Shown: positions 7,390 to 15,607, numbered from the stretch's first letter. The stretch: DNA of 16,242 nucleotides from Actinomycetota bacterium (GCA_005883365.1 VAXA01000034.1:1-16242), one strand, 5' to 3'. A program made the numbers and translations. Notes: generated by a model from the sequence alone, not told the origin.

Positions 7390-7462
7390 GGGCCGTTAGC
7401 TCAGCTGGTAGAGCAGGGGACTCTTAATCCCAAGGTCGCAGGTTCGATCCCTGCACGGCCCA
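7390..7462 (+). tRNA. tRNA-Lys (anticodon CTT)
   Basis: A full cloverleaf of 73 nt. The acceptor arm is GGGCCGT (7390-7396) with ACGGCCC (7455-7461) and discriminator A at 7462. The D arm is GCTC-AGCTGGTA-GAGC, the anticodon loop CTCTTAA has anticodon CTT (reads AAG), and the T arm is GCAGG-TTCGATC-CCTGC. The 3' CCA is not encoded, so it must be added by CCA nucleotidyltransferase. The anticodon stem has four good pairs plus a G-A opposition at its outer end. It reads AAG, the favoured lysine codon in a GC-rich genome. Confidence 0.96.
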
Positions 7463-7486
7463 TCGCGCAGCTCAGGGTGGCGTGGG

Positions 7487-10450
7487 CTACGAAGCGGAAG
7501 TCGCGCGCAGGCTGTCGAGCCGTCCGCGCACTCTCGCCGCCTGCGCAAGGCTCTCCTTCTGCTCGAAGCGGACGAGCGCCTGCTCGAGCGCTTCGGCCGC
7601 TTCCTCGAGCTTGCCCTCGAGCTCCAGCACCTCGGCGAGGTCGGCGTACGCGAGCGCGAGGAAATGGAGCATGTCCGTCAGCTCGCCAACGGCGAGCGCC
7701 TCCCGCGCGAGCCGCTCGGCTTCGCCGCCTGCGCCGCGACGCGCCAGCACCTTCGCCTGCACCTGGCGCCAGAGCATCTGCCCCAGCACGTCGTCGCTCG
7801 CGGCGAGCTCGCGGGATCGGTCGGCCCAGGTCTCGGCCTCGTCCAGCTCGCCGAGCCCGTAGTAGGCCTGCCCCAGTAACGCCGACGCGCCGGACAGATA
7901 GCTTCGTTCCCCGAGCTCATCGTAGAGGCGGCAGCCCTCGAGGCCGAAGCGCACAGCCGCCGCGTAGTCGCCGGCCCCGAGCTCCAGAAGGACGCTCTCG
8001 AAGCCGAGCGTCCCGGCCAGGTCGATGCTGCGGCCGCGCTCGGCCTGCGCCGCGCGGTGCTCAGCGAGGATCGCGCGTGCCTCCTCGAAGCGGCCAAGCA
8101 TCCCGAGCGCCTCTACCCGGACCTCGGGCATCGGCTCCGCCGCTCCGCCGGGCTCCTGTTCGTCGATCCACGCGAGAAGCTCGCTCACCGGCATGGGGCC
8201 TGCGAGGCGGCTCCTCGCGCGGGCCATCAAGAGTTTGTACGGGAGCCCTGCCAGCGCGGCGTGGCTTGCGGCGCGCTCGTGCGCCTCGGCCTTTGCGTCC
8301 ATTCGCGCGCGCGTGTTGGCGGCGTGAGCACGCGCCTCGTACGCGACGTAGAGCGCCACATGATCGCCGGCGTCCCCGAACAGCGGCAGTGCTTCCTCGA
8401 TCGTCGACTCGAGCCGCTCTGTCGCCCCCTCGGGGTCGAACTGGATCTGCAGCCAGCCCTGGCGGATCCGGCCGCAGAGCTCCGCGACCCGGTCGTCCTG
8501 CGCGGCGCCGCGTTGGGCGAGCTCGGCTGCTCGACTTAGTGCTTCCTCGCCTTCGCCGGCGTGGAACAGCGAGTCGCTCAACTCGACCTCGAGGGAGAGG
8601 TCGATCTCGTTCGCAGGCGTGAGAGCGGCTGCACGACGGAAAAAGCTCGCGGCTGCATGGTGGTCGGTGCGCAAGGCGGCGCGCCTGGCGGCGGCTGTCA
8701 AGCGGCTGCGAGCCGCCTTCCGCAGCTCACCGGCGATGGGCAGTCGCAGCTGTTCCCGATAGCGACAGGCCTGCTCGAGGTGATGGCCCAGGATCTCGTC
8801 GAGCTCGACGAGTTCGGTGGCCCGCTCCTCGAGCCAGTGCGCGAACCGCTGGTGCAGCTCGGCCCTCACCGACTTCGGGAGGGCGTCATACGCGGTGTCC
8901 CTGATCAGGAGGTGCCGGAAGCGAAAGGCGTCGTCCCCCGGCAGCAGCGTCCGAGTGGGCCGGATCAGCTCCCGGCGGACGAGCGCGGCGAGCCTCGGGC
9001 TGACGTGTGCTTCCTCGGGGTCGAGCGCCTGCACGGCACCGCGGTGGAAGATCTCGCCTTCCACCGCGCCCCGCTCCAACACCCGCCGCTCGGTGCGGGC
9101 GAGCTGGTCGAGCCGGGTCTCGAGAAGTGCCCGCAGGGTCGGGGGCACGTCCACCTCGCCGTTCTCCGCCGTCATCGCGAGCATCTCCGTCAGGAAGAGC
9201 GGATTGCCGCCGGCCGCCTGTGCCACCCGGCGGCGGAACTCGGGCGGAAGCTCGTCGCCGATCAGGACGTCCACCTGGTCCGCGGGCAGCGGCTCGAGCC
9301 GCAGAGGGACCGGCCACTCGCCGCGTCTCGTGAGCAGGTCGGGCCGGCTCGTGCAGAGGAGCAGGATCGGCCCGCCCGACGAGAGGAGGCCGGCGGCCTC
9401 GACGAGGTCGAGGAACGTGTCCGCGCCCCAATGGATGTCGTCGAACACGCAGATGATCGGGGCCTGCTCGAGGAGGAGCTTGCGGAACGCCCAGGCGATC
9501 TCCTCGGCGCTCGTGGCGACCGTCGGCTCGCCGACGAGGGACCGGAGCGCCGCGGCGGCGACCGGATCGGACGGCAGGGCGTCGAGTTGCCGCAGGACTT
9601 CCGTCACCGCCCAGTAGGTGATGCCCGCGCCGTAGGGGAGGCAGCGGCCGCGGACCAGGCGGGCGTCGATTCCCGCCAGAGCCTCGCGAAGGAGCCGCGA
9701 CTTGCCGATCCCCGCGTCGCCGATGATTGTGACGAGCTCGCACCGTTTCTCGTCCCGCGCCCGCGCCCAGGCCTGCCGCACCAGCTCGAGCTCGTTCTGC
9801 CGGCCGACGAAGGGCAGCCGATGACTTCGCTCCGGGACGTCGAGAACCGACCGGAGCCGGTAGGCGGGCACGCGCTCCGCCTTGCCCTTGAGCTCGAGAG
9901 GCTCGACGGCATCCACCTCGACGCCGCCGCGCACGATCCGGAACGTGGGCTCGCCGATCAGGATCTCGCCGGATCCTGCCGCCTGCTCGAGCCTGGCGGC
10001 GACGTTGACCGCGTCTCCCGTCGCGAGGCGCTCCTCGGTGCCGGTCACGACCTCGCCGGTGTTGACGCCGAGGCGTCCCTGAACGCCGAGATCCGGGAAC
10101 GCTTCCCGCATCTCGACCGCGGCCCGGCAGGCGCGCAGCGCGTCGTCCTCGTGCACGCGGGGGACGCCGAAGACGGCCATCACCGCGTCGCCGATGAACT
10201 TCTCCACGCTGCCGCCGTGCGACTCGACGATCCCCTTCATGCGCTCGAAGTAGTTCGCCAGCAGCACCCGCACCGTCTCGGGATCGGTCGACTCGCCGAG
10301 CTCGGTCGAGCCGACGAGGTCGCAGAAGAGCACGGTGACGGTCTTGCGCTGCTCGCCGGAGGCCGACAGCGGGGCCAGCGGGGCGCCGCACTCCTCGCAG
10401 AAGTTGGCCCGTTCGCTGTTCTGGTGCCCGCAGCTCGTGCAGGTGGTCAC
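7487..10450 (-). CDS. Zinc-ribbon / class III nucleotidyl cyclase / AAA ATPase / TPR regulator
   Basis: A 987-aa soluble signalling protein. The N-terminus has a zinc ribbon (Cys4, Cys7, Cys18, Cys21). A class III cyclase domain spans about 38-200: VLFCDLVGST with Asp44, FIGDAVMAVFGVP with Asp88 (both metal ligands), and GDAVNVAARLE with Asn149 and Arg153 of the transition-state pair, so it looks catalytically competent. An AAA/STAND-type ATPase follows, with FVGRQNELE, Walker A GDAGIGKS (244-251) and Walker B IICVFDDIHW (332-341). The C-terminal third is alpha-helical with TPR-like repeats, for example AGDYAAAVRFGLEGCRLYDE. No DNA-binding domain is seen. The GTG at 10450 directly precedes the ribbon; a TAGCCT -10 box 7 nt upstream suggests a leaderless mRNA. 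It diverges from the borosin precursor gene. Whether it makes cAMP or cGMP, or acts mainly as a sensor ATPase, cannot be read from sequence. Confidence 0.9.
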   Translation of the reverse strand: MTTCTSCGHQNSERANFCEECGAPLAPLSASGEQRKTVTVLFCDLVGSTELGESTDPETVRVLLANYFERMKGIVESHGGSVEKFIGDAVMAVFGVPRVHEDDALRACRAAVEMREAFPDLGVQGRLGVNTGEVVTGTEERLATGDAVNVAARLEQAAGSGEILIGEPTFRIVRGGVEVDAVEPLELKGKAERVPAYRLRSVLDVPERSHRLPFVGRQNELELVRQAWARARDEKRCELVTIIGDAGIGKSRLLREALAGIDARLVRGRCLPYGAGITYWAVTEVLRQLDALPSDPVAAAALRSLVGEPTVATSAEEIAWAFRKLLLEQAPIICVFDDIHWGADTFLDLVEAAGLLSSGGPILLLCTSRPDLLTRRGEWPVPLRLEPLPADQVDVLIGDELPPEFRRRVAQAAGGNPLFLTEMLAMTAENGEVDVPPTLRALLETRLDQLARTERRVLERGAVEGEIFHRGAVQALDPEEAHVSPRLAALVRRELIRPTRTLLPGDDAFRFRHLLIRDTAYDALPKSVRAELHQRFAHWLEERATELVELDEILGHHLEQACRYREQLRLPIAGELRKAARSRLTAAARRAALRTDHHAAASFFRRAAALTPANEIDLSLEVELSDSLFHAGEGEEALSRAAELAQRGAAQDDRVAELCGRIRQGWLQIQFDPEGATERLESTIEEALPLFGDAGDHVALYVAYEARAHAANTRARMDAKAEAHERAASHAALAGLPYKLLMARARSRLAGPMPVSELLAWIDEQEPGGAAEPMPEVRVEALGMLGRFEEARAILAEHRAAQAERGRSIDLAGTLGFESVLLELGAGDYAAAVRFGLEGCRLYDELGERSYLSGASALLGQAYYGLGELDEAETWADRSRELAASDDVLGQMLWRQVQAKVLARRGAGGEAERLAREALAVGELTDMLHFLALAYADLAEVLELEGKLEEAAEALEQALVRFEQKESLAQAARVRGRLDSLRATSAS

Positions 10451-10457
10451 CCGCCAG

Positions 10458-10463
10458 AGGCTA
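10458..10463 (-). promoter_or_regulatory. Likely -10 box for the cyclase/ATPase gene (leaderless)
   Basis: The minus strand reads TAGCCT, then 7 nt, then the GTG start, so the transcript probably starts at or within a base or two of the start codon. No Shine-Dalgarno sequence is present. The -35 region is weak. Confidence 0.45.
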
Positions 10464-10515
10464 AAGCCCGAGGCGCGCGGTGGATAGGGGCTGGGCTGGG
10501 ACAGCGGTCGCCCCA

Positions 10516-10545
10516 TTGACTTCCGCGTCCCGCGCGGCTTAGGCT
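10516..10545 (+). promoter_or_regulatory. Promoter of the borosin precursor gene (leaderless)
   Basis: TTGACT (10516-10521), an 18-nt spacer, then TAGGCT (10540-10545) form a good actinobacterial SigA-type promoter. The ATG follows 7 nt after the -10 box, so transcription should start at or next to the A of the start codon. There is no Shine-Dalgarno sequence, in agreement with a leaderless mRNA. Confidence 0.65.
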
Positions 10546-10552
10546 CCTGGCG

Positions 10553-10894
10553 ATGACTGAGACGGCACAGAAGCCCGGTCTGACCGAGTTCTTCCTCCGC
10601 CTCGGCGAGGACCGCAGCCTGCTGACGGAGTTCGAGCGTGACCCGCGCCGCGCGCTGGTCGACGCCGGGCTCGCAGGCGATCAAGTCGAGACCGTGCTCG
10701 AGGGAGGCTACGCGGATGTCCGCCTCGCCCTCGAAGCCGAGCTCGTCCACGATCCGGTCTGGCGCCACGTTCTCACCCCGACGCGGATGACGAAGCCCAC
10801 CTCGGTGCCTCCGAACGGGGATGACGACGAGGAGGGCGGCGGGGACAAGGACGGCGGCAAGGGCGGCGGCAAGCCGCCGCGGCGCGGCGCCTGA
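10553..10894 (+). CDS. Putative split-borosin precursor peptide
   Basis: A 113-aa small protein next to a borosin-type N-methyltransferase. Residues about 8-62 (PGLTEFFLRLGEDRSLLTEF, then RDPRRALVDAGLAGDQVETV and LEGGYADVRLAL) form a compact helical domain. It has the look of the borosin-binding domain of precursors such as Shewanella SonA: L-x-x-F-x-x-x-L-x-x-D, a short linker, then 'AGL...V..VL.GD'-type helices (related to the LigA/Nif11-like helical fold). The following stretch, about 63-89 (ELVHDPVWRHVLTPTRMT and on to VPPN), is the likely core to be methylated. The last 25 residues are Gly/Asp/Lys-rich and disordered. It has its own leaderless promoter. The TGA stop overlaps the CTG codon proposed to start the methyltransferase. 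An alternative is a small helical partner protein that is not a substrate. Confidence 0.75.
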   Translation: MTETAQKPGLTEFFLRLGEDRSLLTEFERDPRRALVDAGLAGDQVETVLEGGYADVRLALEAELVHDPVWRHVLTPTRMTKPTSVPPNGDDDEEGGGDKDGGKGGGKPPRRGA

Positions 10895-11664
10895 GCGGCC
10901 CGACTGGGGGCACGGACGCGGCTGACCCGCCGGAGCACGGCGCAACCGGCGCGCTGACGGTCGTCGGCACGGGGATCGACGTCACGACGCAGTTGACGCC
11001 TGGTGCGCAGGCGGCGATCGAGGCCGCGGACGAGGTGATGTACATCGTCGCCGATCCGGTCGCAGCGCTTCGGATCGAGGCGCTGAACCCGAATGCCCGC
11101 TCGCTCGACTCCCTGTACGGGGCCGGCAAGGACCGGCACGGGACGTATGACGAGATGGCCGAAGCCTTCCTGGAGCCCGCGCGAAAGGGCCTCCGCTCGT
11201 GCGCCGTCCTCTACGGCCATCCCGGCGTCTTCGGGCTTCCCGCTCACGTCGCTGTCCAGCGAGCCCGAGCCGAGGGCATCTCGGCCCGGATGTTGCCGGC
11301 GGTCTCGGCGCTGGACTGCCTCTTCGCAGATCTCGGCATCGATCCGGGAAGCACCGGCCTGCACTGCTACGAGGCGACGCACTTCCAGCGCCGCCGGCCC
11401 GCGATCGACGTAGACGCGACCCTGGTCTTGCTGCAGCCCGGCATGATCGGCGAGCTCGGCGGCGAGCCGACTCCCGCCGTGGCCGGGCGGTTCCGTCAAC
11501 TCGTCGAGCAGCTGAGCGATGTGTACAGCGAGGCGCGCGAGGCCGTGCTCTACACGGCATCGCCGTATCCCGCCGCCAGGCCCGCAGTGCTCCGCTTCCC
11601 GCTCGGAGCGCCCGAGCCGCCGACCCCGGATCTCGCCGCAACGCTCTGCATCCCCGGGAGCTGA
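10891..11664 (+). CDS. Borosin-type peptide backbone alpha-N-methyltransferase
   Basis: A 257-aa SAM-dependent enzyme of the tetrapyrrole-methylase fold. In borosins this fold methylates backbone amides of a precursor peptide. Family blocks: ALTVVGTGIDVTTQLTPGAQ (residues 21-40), DEVMYIVADP (47-56), LNPNARSLDSLY (65-76), GKDRHGTYDEM (79-89), CAVLYGHPGVFGLPAH (104-119), then ARMLPAVSALDCLFADLGID and YEATHF. Tyr76, Arg82 and Tyr86 have the same spacing as Tyr66, Arg72 and Tyr76 of OphMA as I recall them. The first ATG/GTG/TTG in frame is the TTG at 10993, which would delete the conserved VGTGI loop. CTG at 10891 overlaps the precursor stop as CTGA, the usual coupled-gene geometry, and codon use is GC3-rich from there on, so I place the start there. 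No core is fused to it, which makes it a split system. Confidence 0.83.
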   Translation: MSGPTGGTDAADPPEHGATGALTVVGTGIDVTTQLTPGAQAAIEAADEVMYIVADPVAALRIEALNPNARSLDSLYGAGKDRHGTYDEMAEAFLEPARKGLRSCAVLYGHPGVFGLPAHVAVQRARAEGISARMLPAVSALDCLFADLGIDPGSTGLHCYEATHFQRRRPAIDVDATLVLLQPGMIGELGGEPTPAVAGRFRQLVEQLSDVYSEAREAVLYTASPYPAARPAVLRFPLGAPEPPTPDLAATLCIPGS

Positions 11665-11732
11665 CGCGCCGGGACGAGGGCTGGCCTTTCGCACCCGGAT
11701 AGTGCAGACTGCGACGAGGAGCGAAGCGCGGA

Positions 11733-14700
11733 CTGGGGGGCAGAGAGACGGCCAGGGGCACAGAGCCGCTCGCGACAACGCCTGAGACCATCGACGACGC
11801 CGTCCGCCGGCTCGTCGTCGAGCGCTCGCACGATCTCGTCACGCTCTGCGACCCAGCCGGCGCGATCGTCTACGCGTCGCCGTCCTGGGCGAACATCGGC
11901 TGGGAGCCGGCTGCGCTCGCCGGGGTCGAGATGCTCGAGCTGATCCACCCCGACGACGCCCGCAAGGCCACGGAGGCGTGGTTCGAGGTTGCCGCCGGAA
12001 CCGACGTGGACGCCGTCACGGTCCGGCTGCGCCGTGGCGACGGAGGCTTTGCATGGTTCGAGGTGAACGGCTCCTCGGTCCGCGACGAGGAAGGGGAGAT
12101 CCGCTTCATGCTCGGGACGGCGCGCGACGTCAGCGAGCGCGAGGAGCTGCGCTGGCGGCTGCGCGACCTCGACGCCGTCTACCGCTTCGCCGACGCCGTT
12201 GCGGGCGCCGGCATGCTCGAGGAGGTGCTCGAGGCGGCGCTCGACGCGCTGCTCGAGGCCACCGGCGCCGACCGGGCCTCCGTCCTGCTCGCCGACGACG
12301 ACGGTGTGCTCAGGTTCCGCGCCTGGCGCGGCCTCTCCGACCGCTACCGCGCCTTCACCGAGGGGCACTCGCCGTGGCCGCCGGACGCCGACGACCCGCA
12401 GCCGGTTCTCGTCGAGGATGTCGCCGGCGCCGGGTTCGAGCCGGCGCTCGAGCGCGTCGTGCGGAAGGAGGGCATCGGGGCGCTCGCGTTCGTGCCGCTT
12501 GTCCGCGGCGGCCGCCTGCTCGGGAAGTTCATGCTCTACCGGGACGCGCCGCATCGCTGGAGCGATCGCGAAGTCCTCCTCTCGCGAACGATCGCGAACC
12601 ACCTCGCCTCCGTCACCGAGCGGACGGACGCCCAGCAGGCCCTGCACGAGTCGAGCGAGCAGCTCGCGAACATCCTGCGAACTGTCGAGGAGGGCATCAC
12701 GGCGACCAACCACGAAGGCCGTTTCCTGTTCGCGAACGACGCCGCGGCGCGCGTGGCGGGGCTCGATTCCGGTGACGAGCTCGTCGCGCTCTCTCCTGGC
12801 GAGCGCGCTGCGCTCTACGAGGTGTTCGACGGCGACGGGGTTCGGCTGGCCCACGAGGACCTGCCTCCCTCGAAAGCGCTGGCCGGCACGGAGAGCTCGG
12901 CCGTCGTCCGCATCCGCCCCCACTCCGCGGACTGGGAGCACTGGGTCGCGCTCAGGTCGATGCCGGTCTTTGCCGCCGACGGGACCGTCGACCTCGTCGT
13001 CAACGTCACGCGCGACATCACGCAGGAGACGGTCGCGGCGCAGCGCGAGGCGGAGGCGCGGCTCGAGGCGGAGGCGTCACGGGCGCGGCTCGCGCTGCTG
13101 CTCGAGGCGACGGAGCAGCTGAGCCAGACCCTCGACTACGAGGAGCTGCTACGGCGGGTACCGCAGCTCGTCGTCCCGCGCATCGCCGACGGCTGCCACG
13201 TCTACATCGCGCGCAACGAGGAGACCGAGCTCGTCCGCGTCGCGCACGCGCACGTGGAACCGCGCATCTCCAAGCTGCTCGACACCATCGACGCGGTCTA
13301 CGACGTCTCGCGACACCGGCGTATCCCGGTCGTCGAGGTCTTCCGCACCGGCAAGCCGATCCACCACGCGGCGCTGCTGCGACCGCTGCAGAAGGTCGCG
13401 CGGCCCGGAGAGGAGGAGCTAGTGCGCATGGAGTCGCGTTCGCTCATCGTCGTCCCACTCGAGAGGGGCGGCAAGCGGCTCGGCGTTCTCGCGGTGACCG
13501 CGACCGAGCCCGGCCACCTCGGCGACGAGGACTTCGAGCTCGTGTCGGAGCTCGCACGCCGCGTCTCTCTCGCGCTCGACCTCGTCGGCCTCCACCGCCG
13601 CGCGCAGGATTCGCTCGCGCAGCTGCAGGCGGTGATCGCGCAGCTCCCGCTCGGTGTCGCGATCACCGACGCCGAACATCGTGTCGTCGTCCGCAACGAC
13701 GAGCTCGAGCGCATCTGGGGAGCTCCGGTCTCCGCCGGCGCCGACCACCGCAAGAGCGGCATCGACACCGTCGGCTGGCCGCTCGAGCGTGCGATCGAGA
13801 CCGGCGAGGTGACGATCGGCGAGCGGCGGGACCTCGAGCGGGACGGTGAGTTGCGCACCCTCGAGATCAGCGCTGCGCCCGTGCGCGACGCCGACGGTGC
13901 GATCGTCTCCGCCGTCGCGATCGTCGCCGACGTCACTCGCCGCAGCCGCTCGGAGGACAACCTCCGTTTCCTCGCCCGTGCGAACGAGTTGCTCGTCGCA
14001 AGCCTCGACTGGGCGCGGACGCTCGCCGCGATCGCGGATCTCGCGGTGCCGGCGCTCGCCGGCTATCTCGTGATCGACCTGCTCGACGAGGAGGAGGACG
14101 AGCTGCACTGGGTCGTCGCAGTCCACGCGGATCCGGAGAAGACCGAGCTGGTCCGGGAGCTGCGCGGACGCTACCCGCCGACGCTGCCGACCCACCCCAT
14201 CCAGGTCGCCCTTCGGACCGGCGAGCCGCAGCTGCTGCCGGACCTCCAGGCGGAGACCGCCGCGATGGCGCACGACACCAAGCACGCCCGGGCGATCCGG
14301 CGGATCGCGAACACCTCCGGCATCGTCGCGCCGCTCATCGCGCGAGGGCGAACGCTCGGCACGATCAGCCTCGGAACCATCGAAGGGCAGCCGCGCTTCG
14401 ACGAGTCCGACCTCGCGATGGCGACCGAGCTCGCGCGGCGGATCTCGCTCGCGCTCGACAACGCCCGCCTCTTCGCCGAGGCGCAGGAGCGGGCGCACGC
14501 GGCGGAGGCGCTCGAATACGTCGACGACGGCGTCATCCTCGTCGACCAGGGCGGCGTCGTTCGCCTCTGGAACCCGACTGCCGCCATCAGCCTACGGCGG
14601 CCCGCCGAGGACGCCGTCGGCCGGCCGATCGCCGAGCTGCTGGGAGGCTGGGCCTCGCTCCAGTCCCGCATCCCCGTCGCCTCCGAGCACCAGGCGGGCG

Positions 14701-15512
14701 GAGGCTCGCGCGCGCAGACGCTCCCCGTGGAGGTGCAGGGGGAGGAGCGGTGGCTGTCGATCTCGGCCGTCCGTTTCCCGGGCGGCACCGTGTACGCCTT
14801 CCGCGACGTCACCGACGAGCGCGCCGTCGAGCAGATGAAGACGGACTTCGTGTCCACCGTCTCGCACGAGCTGCGAACTCCGCTCGCGGCGATCTACGGC
14901 GCTGCGATGACTCTCCGGCGGCGGGACGTCGCGGTCGAAGAGTCGCAGCGCGAGAGGCTGCTCGAGGTCGTTTCGAGCGAAGCCGACCGTCTCGCCCGGA
15001 TCGTGAACGACATCCTCTGGGCCAGCCGCCTCGAGTCGGGCCGGATGAGCATCGCGATCGAGCGCTGCGACGCGGTGGCGATCGCGACCGAGGTGATGGA
15101 CGTGCTCCGCTCGCGGGCGCCCGAGGGAATCGAAGTCGCCGTCCGGAAGTCGCGAGGCCTGCCGCCCGTCGCCGCCGACCCCGACAAGCTTCGCCAGATC
15201 CTCACGAATCTGATCGACAACGCAATCAAGTACTCGCCCGACGGTGGGCGCGTCGGGGTCGAGATCGGCCGCAGCGGCGGGCGCGTCCGGTTCCGCGTCA
15301 GCGACGAGGGGCTCGGCGTGCCGCCCGCCGAGCAGGATCGGATCTTCGAGAAGTTCTTCCGGCTCGACCCGAACCTGACGCGCGGCGTCGGCGGCACGGG
15401 GCTCGGCCTCTACATCTCCCGCGAGCTTGTGACGAGGATGAACGGCCGGATCTGGGTCGACTCCGACGGCCGCAGCGGCTCGTCGTTCTTCCTCGAGCTT
15501 CCTGTCGCCTGA
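11733..15512 (+). CDS. Large soluble multi-PAS/GAF sensor histidine kinase
   Basis: About 1259 aa with no transmembrane segment. Order, approximate residues: PAS1 30-135, GAF1 146-296, PAS2 305-430, GAF2 456-623, PAS3 628-738, GAF3 750-920, PAS4 923-1035, HisKA about 1035-1100, HATPase_c 1133-1259. The H box is MKTDFVSTVSHELRTPLAA with phospho-acceptor His1045. The N box NLIDNAIKYSPDG, G1 DEGLGVP, F box FEKFFRLD and G2 GGTGLGLYISRE are intact, so it should be active. The first ATG in frame (11931) would cut PAS1 in half: SHDLVTLCDPAGAIVYASPS upstream of it is clearly PAS sequence. No ATG, GTG or TTG lies between the in-frame stop at 11700 and 11931. I propose CTG at 11733, with GAGGAG 11 nt upstream; a one-base error in the six-G run at 11735-11740, joining the GTG at 11702, is the alternative. 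No response regulator is adjacent. Confidence 0.88.
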   Translation: MGGRETARGTEPLATTPETIDDAVRRLVVERSHDLVTLCDPAGAIVYASPSWANIGWEPAALAGVEMLELIHPDDARKATEAWFEVAAGTDVDAVTVRLRRGDGGFAWFEVNGSSVRDEEGEIRFMLGTARDVSEREELRWRLRDLDAVYRFADAVAGAGMLEEVLEAALDALLEATGADRASVLLADDDGVLRFRAWRGLSDRYRAFTEGHSPWPPDADDPQPVLVEDVAGAGFEPALERVVRKEGIGALAFVPLVRGGRLLGKFMLYRDAPHRWSDREVLLSRTIANHLASVTERTDAQQALHESSEQLANILRTVEEGITATNHEGRFLFANDAAARVAGLDSGDELVALSPGERAALYEVFDGDGVRLAHEDLPPSKALAGTESSAVVRIRPHSADWEHWVALRSMPVFAADGTVDLVVNVTRDITQETVAAQREAEARLEAEASRARLALLLEATEQLSQTLDYEELLRRVPQLVVPRIADGCHVYIARNEETELVRVAHAHVEPRISKLLDTIDAVYDVSRHRRIPVVEVFRTGKPIHHAALLRPLQKVARPGEEELVRMESRSLIVVPLERGGKRLGVLAVTATEPGHLGDEDFELVSELARRVSLALDLVGLHRRAQDSLAQLQAVIAQLPLGVAITDAEHRVVVRNDELERIWGAPVSAGADHRKSGIDTVGWPLERAIETGEVTIGERRDLERDGELRTLEISAAPVRDADGAIVSAVAIVADVTRRSRSEDNLRFLARANELLVASLDWARTLAAIADLAVPALAGYLVIDLLDEEEDELHWVVAVHADPEKTELVRELRGRYPPTLPTHPIQVALRTGEPQLLPDLQAETAAMAHDTKHARAIRRIANTSGIVAPLIARGRTLGTISLGTIEGQPRFDESDLAMATELARRISLALDNARLFAEAQERAHAAEALEYVDDGVILVDQGGVVRLWNPTAAISLRRPAEDAVGRPIAELLGGWASLQSRIPVASEHQAGGGSRAQTLPVEVQGEERWLSISAVRFPGGTVYAFRDVTDERAVEQMKTDFVSTVSHELRTPLAAIYGAAMTLRRRDVAVEESQRERLLEVVSSEADRLARIVNDILWASRLESGRMSIAIERCDAVAIATEVMDVLRSRAPEGIEVAVRKSRGLPPVAADPDKLRQILTNLIDNAIKYSPDGGRVGVEIGRSGGRVRFRVSDEGLGVPPAEQDRIFEKFFRLDPNLTRGVGGTGLGLYISRELVTRMNGRIWVDSDGRSGSSFFLELPVA

Positions 15513-15607
15513 AGTAGCTTCGCTCTTCGGGCGCTTCGAGAGGAAACTCCCTCGACGAGCGGGTGTACAGCATCCGCGTGCCCTCATCCGCTGATCTGTC
15601 TCATGCA

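Noticed and set aside
8561-10519. Long plus-strand open frame opposite the cyclase/ATPase gene
   Set aside because: Composition is antisense-like with no motifs, while the minus strand carries intact cyclase and Walker motifs over the same span.
10825-10890. A -1 frameshift fusing the borosin precursor to the methyltransferase
   Set aside because: The methyltransferase frame over this stretch would read as Arg/Gly/Gln repeats, while the precursor frame keeps GC3-rich codons to its stop. The CTGA overlap explains the junction without a shift.
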